NCBI GenBank assembly: GCA_011046315.1
Contig: DSAU01000197.1
Location: 1-15,463 of the forward strand
From: a bacterium
GTDB taxonomy: Bacteria > Zhuqueibacterota > Zhuqueibacteria > Thermofontimicrobiales > Thermofontimicrobiaceae
Length of the DNA: 15,463 nucleotides
Direction: 5' to 3'
The position numbers were made by a program, and so were the translations under genes. This document shows, one piece after another, positions 1 to 6,437 of the stretch (positions within the stretch are counted from its first letter, which is position 1; each line of letters begins with the position of its first letter). The notes beneath the pieces were generated by a model. That model did no database searches and was not told where the DNA came from. It saw only the letters and a list, made by a program, of their open reading frames with translations.

Positions 1-196
1 TGCTTAAAAAAAGCAGTATAAGTACCTTTAGGTACTATATATAATTATAAGTATTTACAGTAAGTTAAATCTTTATACTGTCGATTATAAGATACAAAGA
101 TGCATTTTCTCTACCATTTCAAAAATCCTTTTGATTGAATCTGATATTTTTGACTTGTCATTCACATTATTCATTTATCGACATTAAGGTCAACCC
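1..196. other. AT-rich intergenic leader with short palindromes
   Basis: No gene is visible here. Two small inverted repeats can be read: TGCTT/AAGCA at 1-5 and 11-15, and AGTACC-TTTA-GGTACT at 21-36, a 6-bp stem with a 4-base loop that can be lengthened by about 3 bp if one A is bulged. Neither is followed by a convincing T-run, so they may be the decayed end of an upstream transcription unit or simple hairpins. A TTGACT at 150-155 lies upstream of the next gene, but no good -10 sits at the right distance. Confidence 0.4.
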
Positions 197-1009
197 ATGA
201 AAATAATATTTTCTGAACATCAGTTCGATTACACTACCTACACTTTCCCTTACTGCGTCTACTGTTTAAAAGAAGCTCAAAACGAAATTGCGGCAATTTA
301 TGAGAAAGGGTTTCTGCCCTATACCGGAAATTTGAACATTAACAGGGACCTGTTTTATCTGGCGCGCAGTGTGCGGGTCAACTTAGCCCAATTCAAAGAC
401 AGCTCCGAAAACCGCCGGGTGGATCGAATTGTTCAGGAGCTTTCTATCGATGTTTACCCTGTCCAAAAAAGTAACTTCGATTTTGATGCGTCCGATTTCA
501 TTGAGTTTTGTTATAAATTCGCCGAGTCCCGATTTTCAGGAGGAACCATGGGACAGGAACGTATCCGATATATTTTTCAGGGCAATGTATCGAGCCACAT
601 TTTCATGTTTCAAACTTTGGACAAAGTTTATGGCTATGTTTTCGCGGCAATCCATGGGAACATGCTTCACTACTGGTATGCCTTTTTCGATGTTAGCTAT
701 CTACGAACTCATTCACTCGGGAAATGGATGATGTGGCGAATGATAAAATGGGCAAAAGAAAATCGGCTGGATTACGTCTATCTTGGAACCTGTTACAAAA
801 CCGGAGCTCTTTATAAGGTGCGTGATCATTCCGGGGTGGAATTTTTCGATGGTATTGGATGGAATGACGATATTGATCTGCTAAAATATTGGTGTAAAAA
901 TGATGAAACATTCCAGGCAAAAAACATTGATCGGCTCAAGTCAGCAGATCCGGAATTTTCAAAAATATTCTGGCAGTTAATTAATCAGTTTCCTCAATCG
1001 AAAAAATAA
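197..1009 (+). CDS. Arginyl-tRNA--protein transferase-like (ATE/Bpt family) GNAT protein
   Basis: Probably transfers an aminoacyl group from aminoacyl-tRNA to a protein N-terminus (N-degron tagging) in the cytoplasm. The 270-aa product has the two-part layout of the ATE family. The N-terminal part has a Tyr-Cys-x-x-Cys pair (residues 19-23), GFLPYTG (38-44) and the stretch 'VRVNLAQF...ENRRVDRI' (59-78), which parallels the family's 'LRV...F.PS.SQRRVLRR'. The C-terminal GNAT-like part has 'HSLGKWMMWRMIKWAKE' (172-188) and 'YVYLGTCYKTGALYKV' (193-208), matching the family's 'SLG...I..A...GL.YvYLGy.I..c.KM.YK'. ATG start with AAGG at 186-189, 7 nt upstream. It stands alone and converges with the ABC genes. 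The motifs are divergent from textbook Ate/Bpt (YKTGALYKV instead of CxKMxYK), so amino-acid and substrate specificity cannot be assigned. The alternative is a generic GNAT acyltransferase. Confidence 0.68.
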   Translation: MKIIFSEHQFDYTTYTFPYCVYCLKEAQNEIAAIYEKGFLPYTGNLNINRDLFYLARSVRVNLAQFKDSSENRRVDRIVQELSIDVYPVQKSNFDFDASDFIEFCYKFAESRFSGGTMGQERIRYIFQGNVSSHIFMFQTLDKVYGYVFAAIHGNMLHYWYAFFDVSYLRTHSLGKWMMWRMIKWAKENRLDYVYLGTCYKTGALYKVRDHSGVEFFDGIGWNDDIDLLKYWCKNDETFQAKNIDRLKSADPEFSKIFWQLINQFPQSKK

Positions 1010-1060
1010 GTCGAAGTGAATTCTTCCAGATTTTTAATACTCATTTGGATGCGAGCTCAG

Positions 1061-2857
1061 TCATTTTTGATCCATGAATTGCAATTGATACAGTCGATAA
1101 TAGATTCCCTTTTGTCTTAATAATTGCTGGTGATTGCCCTGTTCTCTTATTTCGCCTTTGTGCATAACAATGATGCGGTCACATTTTTGAATTGTCGATA
1201 AGCGATGAGCAATACAAATCGATGTTCGTTTGGACATAAGCCGTATCAACGCCTGCTGAATAAGAAGCTCCGATTCGGTGTCCACGCTTGAGGTTGCTTC
1301 GTCCAAAACCAGAATTTTCGGATCGAATGCCAGCGCCCGGGCGAAAGCCAACAATTGTTTTTGCCCGGTTGACAGCGATGCGCCTCGTTCCATCATCGGC
1401 TCATCAAAACCATTCGGAAATCGATTGATGAACGGGAAAGCATTCGCGTCCCGGGCGGCCCGATCAATTCTACCCAGAGGAATATCGCGATTCCCCAATC
1501 GAATATTCTGCTCCACCGTTCCGCTGAAAATAAACACATCCTGCAAAATCAAACCGATATTCCGCCGTAGCTCTGCCAACTCAATATTCTGGATGTTGAC
1601 ACCGTCAAGCAAAATTTCTCCATCAGTACTATCATAGAAGCGACATAATAAATTGATGATTGATGATTTACCGGCGCCGGTAGCTCCCACGATGGCGATT
1701 TTTTCCCCGGGATTAACGATGAACGAAATATTTTTTAGTACGTAGTCCGGCGTCCCATCACTTTTTAACTTATAAGCAAACCAAACATTACGAAATTCAA
1801 TCTGGCCTTGAAAATGTGGCAGATGCAGTGGCGATTTCGGATTTGTAATTTTTGGTTTTTCATCTAATAACAAAAAAATTCGTTCCGACGAAGCCATGGC
1901 AGATTGCAGAATATTGTACTTATCGGTCAAATCAGAAATGGGACGAAAGAAACGCTGTGAATATTGAATAAAGAGTACTAAAACCCCAAAGGTAACTTCA
2001 TCCGCATAATATTGGACTCCTCCATACCAAAGAATCAACGCCAATGCAATCGATTCGATTATGTCAATCGATGGCAGAAAAATGGAGTAATAAAAAATTG
2101 AACGGAGGTGCGCTTCGAGATGTTGTTCGTTCAGTTCGTCAAATTTTTTGAAGTTTACTTTTTCCCGGTTGAATATCTGAACTACAGACATGCCGGAAAC
2201 GTTCTCCTGCAAGTATGAGTTAATTTTAGCAATCCGGGTGCGAATATCTCGATAGGCGGCGCGAAGCCGCAAGCGAAAATACATAGTGATAATAATCAAC
2301 ACCGGGAGTATGGAAAAAGTGACCAGCGCTAACTTCCATTGCGTTTTGAGCATCACTATCACAATGCCGGACAACAGAAAAAAGTCGCCAAAAATCGATA
2401 CAATACCCGCTGAAAACCACTCGTTTAAGGTCTCGACATCAGAGGTCAAACGGGTGACCAATCGTCCAACCGGTGTTTTATCAAAGAAGGAAAGTGATAG
2501 CTGTTGCAGATGTTTAAAAATCTTCATTCGAATGTCAAAGATAACTTTTTGCCCGATCCACTGCATCAAATAGGCTAATGCCACCTGCACCAGGTATCGC
2601 AAAATTAAAGAAGCCAGATAAAGCAAGGCAATCGATGCCAATCCCTGACTAATTTTTGTAATGATATGATGGTCGATTGCCATTTTGATCAGATAAGGAC
2701 CGACCAACTCAAGACCGGTGGAAAGCAAAAGCAACAACACTCCTACAGCAGCCAGCCAGACGTAAGGTTTCATATAGATTAACAACCGCTTAAACAATCG
2801 GCTGTCGTAAGCTTTTTTCAGTTTTTCTTCTTCGTGGTACTGATTCAACAAGATCAA
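1061..2857 (-). CDS. ABC exporter half-transporter, canonical ATPase-site subunit
   Basis: A 598-aa fused permease-ATPase, the usual length for a type IV (ABCB-like) exporter half. Membrane domain about residues 25-310; nucleotide-binding domain about 350-590. Visible motifs: Walker A GATGAGKSS (391-399), Q-loop Gln439, signature LSTGQ (495-499, Thr where Gly is usual), Walker B ILVLDE with catalytic Glu520, D-loop SSVD, and H-loop His551. It follows the other half-transporter by 30 bp and is probably translated from the same mRNA. The start is a TTG: the frame opens after a TAA at 2867-2869 and has no ATG before codon 29. CAGGG at 2858-2862 lies too close to the first TTG (2857) but about 6 nt from the TTG at codon 3 (2851), so the true start may be two codons later. 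Inferred job: export of a drug, lipid or peptide; the substrate is not predictable. Confidence 0.9.
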   Translation of the reverse strand: MILLNQYHEEEKLKKAYDSRLFKRLLIYMKPYVWLAAVGVLLLLLSTGLELVGPYLIKMAIDHHIITKISQGLASIALLYLASLILRYLVQVALAYLMQWIGQKVIFDIRMKIFKHLQQLSLSFFDKTPVGRLVTRLTSDVETLNEWFSAGIVSIFGDFFLLSGIVIVMLKTQWKLALVTFSILPVLIIITMYFRLRLRAAYRDIRTRIAKINSYLQENVSGMSVVQIFNREKVNFKKFDELNEQHLEAHLRSIFYYSIFLPSIDIIESIALALILWYGGVQYYADEVTFGVLVLFIQYSQRFFRPISDLTDKYNILQSAMASSERIFLLLDEKPKITNPKSPLHLPHFQGQIEFRNVWFAYKLKSDGTPDYVLKNISFIVNPGEKIAIVGATGAGKSSIINLLCRFYDSTDGEILLDGVNIQNIELAELRRNIGLILQDVFIFSGTVEQNIRLGNRDIPLGRIDRAARDANAFPFINRFPNGFDEPMMERGASLSTGQKQLLAFARALAFDPKILVLDEATSSVDTESELLIQQALIRLMSKRTSICIAHRLSTIQKCDRIIVMHKGEIREQGNHQQLLRQKGIYYRLYQLQFMDQK

Positions 2858-2887
2858 CCCTGTTTGTTATTTAATTTAAAATAAAAA

Positions 2888-4636
2888 TTACAACTCATCT
2901 AACGCCTGCTCCAGGCGTTGCTGCTGATAAAGCTCAGCGTATAACCCTTTTTCAGCCATGAGTGTTCTGTGATTTCCCCGTTCCACAACGGCTCCATTTT
3001 TTAGAAACAAAATCAGATCGGCATGTTTAACCGATGAAATGCGATGGGAGATTATAATTTTAGTCTGATTTGGGTTTTGAACCCGCAAGCTGTTGAGAAT
3101 TTTTTCCTCGGTGTAAGTGTCTACGGCGGAGAGTGCGTCGTCCAAAATCAAAATATTGGGCTGCCGCAATAAGGCTCGCGATATGGCGGCGCGCTGTTTT
3201 TGCCCGCCCGACAAATTGACACCGCGTTCTCCGATGAGTGTCTGGTATTGATCCGGGAAGGTGAGCAAATCTTCATGGATGGTCGAAAGTCGCGCAACCC
3301 GGCCGATCTCCTCAAATTTTGCATCGTTTTCACCGAAGGAAATATTCTCGGCGATAGTTTCGGAAAAGAGAAAAGTCTCCTGCGGCACAAAACCGATATG
3401 ACGACGCAACACCTGTAGCGGAATGGATCGGATATCGTGACCGTCTATTAAAATCTGCCCGGCTTTAGCATCGATCAGTCTGGGAATAAGCCGAATCAAC
3501 GAGGTTTTGCCGCTGCCGGTGGGACCGATGATTGCGAGCGTCTTTCCGATAGCGATCTCAAACGAAATGTTTTCCAGGACCATCAAATCTTCGTAGGCAA
3601 CAGCAACATTGATGAATTGAATATGCCCTGAAATATGACAGATGGATTGATCGCAGCTTTCCGTATCCTGAATTTCCGGTTCAATATCCATAACGCGATT
3701 GATCCGGGTCATCGAGGCTGAAGCTCGCTGCACTAAATTGATGATCCAGCCGAATGAAATAACAGGCCAACTGAGCATGCCAAGCCAAACAGTAAAAGCC
3801 ACAAACTCGCCTAGTGTGATTTGATCGCGAATAACCGCCAATCCACCGAGCCAGATCAAAATTACAAAAGAAAGCCCGAACAACACATCCATCGAGGACC
3901 AGACCACTCCTCGCGCCAGTGCCAGTTTAAGATTCTCGTGAAGATATTTTCGATTTAGCTGTCGGAAGCTTTCAATCTCATTTTCTTCCTGAACATAAGC
4001 CTTGATCACCCGCACACCGGAAATATTTTCCTGAGCTTTCGATGAAAGGTCGGCGAACTGCGATTGTATCCGCTCGAAGGTGCGTATAAAAAACTTCATG
4101 CTCTTTAATACAACTAAAAACGCCAGCGAAAAAGGAATCAGCGAAATTAGTGTCAGCGCAAGATTGGTTCGCATCATCAGGGTCAAAACCACGATAAACA
4201 CAATGATATTGCTCAACAAAAACATCAAGCCGCGTCCGATGGTCATTGATACTGACGGGATATCATTGGTTGCCAGCGCCATTAAATCTCCGGTGCGATG
4301 TTTCGTGAAAAAGTTGAGCGACATTTGCTGTAAATGATGAAAGTAATCGTTTCGCAGTTGATATTCAATCTTACGAGCCATCCCGATGAGTTTTTGTCGC
4401 ATGAAAAAGCGTAATCCCGAATGTATCACAGTAACCGTCACAAACAGTGCGGCAAACAAAACGATTTTCTCAATGGGAATTCCGTTCTCCATTTGATCGA
4501 TTGTGTACTGCAATATTTTCGGCAGAATCGAATACAGAACATTGGAAAAAATTACCAGAATGATCCCCCAAAAAATGTCCCGTTTGTAGCGGATAAAGTA
4601 TTTTTTCAGTCGAAACAATGGTCGAAATGTTTTCAT
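2888..4636 (-). CDS. ABC exporter half-transporter, degenerate ATPase-site subunit
   Basis: A 582-aa fused permease-ATPase, first gene of the exporter pair. Membrane domain about residues 15-310, NBD about 335-575. Motifs: Walker A GPTGSGKTS (371-379), Q-loop Gln419, signature LSGGQ (475-479), Walker B ILILDD with Asp500 in place of the catalytic Glu, D-loop SAVD, H-loop His531. The Asp substitution together with the partner's LSTGQ signature is the known signature of heterodimeric exporters (TM287/288, BmrCD/YheHI, LmrCD types): one composite site is degenerate and the other (partner Glu520 plus this LSGGQ) hydrolyses ATP. Gene order, with the 'DDALSAVD' subunit first, matches mdlA-mdlB and yheI-yheH. 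ATG start; only a weak GGATG upstream. Substrate unknown. Confidence 0.91.
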   Translation of the reverse strand: MKTFRPLFRLKKYFIRYKRDIFWGIILVIFSNVLYSILPKILQYTIDQMENGIPIEKIVLFAALFVTVTVIHSGLRFFMRQKLIGMARKIEYQLRNDYFHHLQQMSLNFFTKHRTGDLMALATNDIPSVSMTIGRGLMFLLSNIIVFIVVLTLMMRTNLALTLISLIPFSLAFLVVLKSMKFFIRTFERIQSQFADLSSKAQENISGVRVIKAYVQEENEIESFRQLNRKYLHENLKLALARGVVWSSMDVLFGLSFVILIWLGGLAVIRDQITLGEFVAFTVWLGMLSWPVISFGWIINLVQRASASMTRINRVMDIEPEIQDTESCDQSICHISGHIQFINVAVAYEDLMVLENISFEIAIGKTLAIIGPTGSGKTSLIRLIPRLIDAKAGQILIDGHDIRSIPLQVLRRHIGFVPQETFLFSETIAENISFGENDAKFEEIGRVARLSTIHEDLLTFPDQYQTLIGERGVNLSGGQKQRAAISRALLRQPNILILDDALSAVDTYTEEKILNSLRVQNPNQTKIIISHRISSVKHADLILFLKNGAVVERGNHRTLMAEKGLYAELYQQQRLEQALDEL

Positions 4637-4673
4637 TTTTTCATCCGTTTGACGAAAGAATAATAAAACACTA

Positions 4674-4702
4674 AATATAATCGCTTAAGATGAAGAAATC
4701 AA
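4674..4702 (-). promoter_or_regulatory. Probable sigma70-type promoter of the ABC exporter operon
   Basis: Read on the minus strand, TTGATT (4702-4697) is followed by a 17-nt spacer and TATATT (4679-4674). The hexamers match the vegetative consensus at 4/6 and 5/6 positions. The -10 lies about 38 nt upstream of the ATG at 4636, leaving a short leader. Bacteroidota-type promoters differ from this consensus, so its use depends on the host lineage. Confidence 0.45.
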
Positions 4703-4850
4703 CAAAATAATTCACTTTTTTTGGGGTGAGAGTTGATTTTGATAGTTATTCAGTAGTATGTTGGAGCGAAATCGGTTTATTGTGTTATGGATAATGGTTT
4801 GGGGTGATTGGTAAGCTGTAGGTTTCAGAGAAAAAGGAGTTGCTTGCGGT

Positions 4851-5810
4851 TTGGGATTTTTATTGCTGGCGCTCAATTTTAACTGTTTAAGTTTGATATT
4901 GCTAAGGTACTACAAATTTTTTAAAAAAAATATCATCTTTTCTAATAAAATCACTGGACAAATCGAAGATATTAGGGGAATTGCCCATACTTACAATAAT
5001 CTGGCGTTGATTTATCAGGAAATGGAAGAAACTGAAAAAGCAATCGAGCACTACCTGAAATCAATCGTTGAGTTAACGAAAATCGGAGACAGCAGAAGCC
5101 TCGCCCAGGCGCACAATAATCTTGCTTTGATTTATCAACAAAATGAAAACTGGGAAGATGCCTACACCTATCATCAGCATTCACTCAATGAAAAAGAAAA
5201 GAATGACGACCAAAAGGGATTAGCGCAAACTTACAAAAATTTGGGCATGGTGTGTCAGGCAAAAAGAGAATGGGGCGCGACAATCGAATATTACCAGAAA
5301 GCGTTACAGTTGAGGGATCATTTGAGCACAAGTGATGTACAGAAAATTTTCATCAATTTGGGAATCGCATATCAGGAGTTGGGCGAAAATGATCTGGCAG
5401 TGGATGCGCTGGAAAAAGCGATCAAATATGCGGCAGAAGATAGTGAGCTTGATTTGTTGGCGCAAACTTACGGCAATTTGGGTGTGGCGTTGTATGAAAA
5501 GAAAGAATTCAGACCCGCGATCCGGCTGCTCAATCAGGTGCTGTTTTACTATTTAAAACAAGATGCTTTGGAAAATGTCAAAAAGGTCAGCCGGGTATTT
5601 TATCGGATTCAAACAAAGATGGCGGATAAAGAATTTAATCAACTTGCGGATCAGGAACTCAACCGGATTATTGCAGATGGCATCTGGTGGAAAGACCGCC
5701 AGATTCTGACCGGTGATGAGGCAAAAGAAATATTGAAACAGATGAAAGAACCGAAACAGCAACGGCGGACGGAGTCGGAGCGGGAGGCGGAAGAGGGGGA
5801 GAAGGTGTAA
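4851..5810 (+). CDS. Tetratricopeptide repeat protein, probably 5'-truncated
   Basis: 319 residues as read. Five near-perfect 40-residue TPR units run from about 41 to 240, each with the pattern A-x-x-x-N-L-(G/A)-x-x-Y-Q...A-I-x-Y/H (e.g. AHTYNNLALIYQ, AQAHNNLALIYQ, AQTYKNLGMVCQ, AQTYGNLGVALY). A non-repeat helical region follows, ending in a very charged tail (EREAEEGEKV). TPR arrays of this 40-aa type are protein-protein interaction scaffolds; the partner cannot be told. Residues 1-35 are hydrophobic then basic and unlike a TPR. The only start is TTG at 4851 with AAGGAG at 4834-4839 (11 nt away). Residues 31-40 (SNKITGQIED) look like the last helix of a further repeat, so the array may have lost its beginning and the first 30 codons may be captured intergenic DNA. 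It could instead be a membrane-anchored protein with an N-terminal signal anchor. No clear terminator follows. Confidence 0.7.
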   Translation: MGFLLLALNFNCLSLILLRYYKFFKKNIIFSNKITGQIEDIRGIAHTYNNLALIYQEMEETEKAIEHYLKSIVELTKIGDSRSLAQAHNNLALIYQQNENWEDAYTYHQHSLNEKEKNDDQKGLAQTYKNLGMVCQAKREWGATIEYYQKALQLRDHLSTSDVQKIFINLGIAYQELGENDLAVDALEKAIKYAAEDSELDLLAQTYGNLGVALYEKKEFRPAIRLLNQVLFYYLKQDALENVKKVSRVFYRIQTKMADKEFNQLADQELNRIIADGIWWKDRQILTGDEAKEILKQMKEPKQQRRTESEREAEEGEKV

Positions 5811-5899
5811 CAAAAGCATGAGCGGTGCGAAAGACAAAACAGACAGACTTGTCCTTCAGTTTGATTTTGATTTGTTGCATGATTTTACTGTTTTGCACA

Positions 5900-5929
5900 A
5901 ACCTTTCGCATCCGCTCAATGCAAAGGTT
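5900..5929. repeat. Imperfect 11-bp hairpin
   Basis: AACCTTT (5900-5906) plus GCAT (5908-5911) pair with ATGC (5919-5922) plus AAAGGTT (5923-5929). One C (5907) is bulged and the loop has 7 bases. No T-run follows on the plus strand, so it is not a standard terminator for the TPR gene. It may be part of a dispersed repeat. Confidence 0.5.
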
Positions 5930-5982
5930 GCACGATTGATGCCGCTATGGTATGTTATGAACCATTTTAATAGCACTAATTT

Positions 5983-6106
5983 CTATGAACAGCCGATATA
6001 AGCTTGCCAATTTCGCAGCTTTGAAGCCTTATCAATATCTATTGCCCGCATCGTTCCAATCTGACATTTTGGACATCTCTCGAACATAATAATGAATTAG
6101 TCTCAT
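5983..6106 (-). pseudogene. Short zinc-ribbon-like ORF, possible transposase remnant
   Basis: On the minus strand an ATG at 6106 (or 6087) opens a 41- (or 34-) codon frame ending in TAG at 5985-5983. The product contains FERCPKCQIGTMRAIDID, a Cys-Pro-x-Cys knuckle in the style of zinc ribbons found at the ends of some transposases (IS91-type Y2 transposases carry one near their C-terminus). The frame upstream is closed by a TAA, and the ORF abuts the inverted GTTAT motifs. This context fits the decayed edge of a mobile element. It is too short to identify by eye; it could be a chance ORF. Confidence 0.3.
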
Positions 6107-6111
6107 ATGCT

Positions 6112-6233
6112 GTTATAGACGACATATCAAGTCGCATAACATAAAATGTAACATTTTGTGTAAATAATTTTAAAAACTAAAATTAACTTCTATTTTATGG
6201 AAATAATAAATGATGTTATGCGACTCGGATAAC
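6112..6233. repeat. Cluster of inverted GTTAT/ATAAC motifs with a perfect 13-bp inverted repeat
   Basis: AGTCGCATAACAT at 6130-6142 is an exact inverted copy of ATGTTATGCGACT at 6213-6225, spaced by 70 very AT-rich bases. Each arm is also half of a smaller imperfect palindrome: GTTATAGACGAC (6112-6123) faces GTCGCATAAC (6131-6140), and GTTATGCGAC (6215-6224) faces GGATAAC (6227-6233). Four related half-sites in alternating orientation resemble recombinase binding sites or the end of a small mobile element. No target-site duplication is obvious. Confidence 0.55.
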
Positions 6234-6398
6234 AAAATTAAAGTAATTAACAGGGCTGCGAAATCCTCTTTATCATTTGAAAGATGATTCTTCAGAGATA
6301 TTGCGATTACACATCAATATAATTGAATGAATCTAAAATGTCAAGAAAAAAATCGAATTAAACAGCTTCTTTCAGATATTGTGGTTTTGCAAAAAATG

Positions 6399-6429
6399 AA
6401 ATTGCCCCGGCAAAGTCCCGGGGCAATTT
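6399..6429 (-). terminator. Rho-independent terminator of the M14 operon
   Basis: AAATTGCCCCGG (6399-6410) and CCGGGGCAATTT (6418-6429) form a perfect 12-bp GC-rich stem with a 7-base loop, 8 bases past the stop codon of the 603-aa peptidase gene. On the minus strand the stem is followed by CATTTTTT, a standard T-run. The A/T flanks of the stem make it possibly active in both directions. Confidence 0.93.
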
Positions 6430-6437
6430 AGGACATG

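Larger units (their letters stand above)
5811..6437. other. Long gene-poor region with hairpins and mobile-element-like debris
   Basis: About 630 bases with no convincing full-length gene. The parts that can be named are listed separately: a hairpin at 5900-5929, a short minus-strand zinc-ribbon ORF at 5983-6106, a cluster of inverted GTTAT/ATAAC motifs at 6112-6233, and a terminator at 6399-6429. The segment 6141-6212 between the repeats and the segment 6240-6398 are strongly AT-rich and otherwise unremarkable. Confidence 0.6.

Noticed and set aside
5820..5856. Terminator for the TPR gene (GACAA/TTGTC pairing)
   Set aside because: Only a 5-bp stem with a long loop and no T-run.
5553..5976. 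Minus-strand reading frames with Pro/Leu-rich products overlapping the TPR gene end
   Set aside because: They are antisense shadows of the charged, purine-rich TPR tail. Composition is biased and no motif is visible.
6129..6156. Possible chromosomal dif site (CGCATAA core)
   Set aside because: The XerC-like half fits, but the XerD-like half on the plus strand is offset by two bases (4-base centre) and matches only partly. The inverted copy at 6213-6225 is also unexpected for dif.
6134..6221. Possible integron attC site (GCATAAC ... GTTATGC)
   Set aside because: The ends miss the RYYYAAC/GTTRRRY consensus by one base each, no proper inner L boxes are seen, and there is no integrase or cassette array nearby.
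5811..6437. tRNA, small RNA or CRISPR array in the long gap
   Set aside because: No cloverleaf, no T-loop sequence and no regularly spaced direct repeats could be found by reading.
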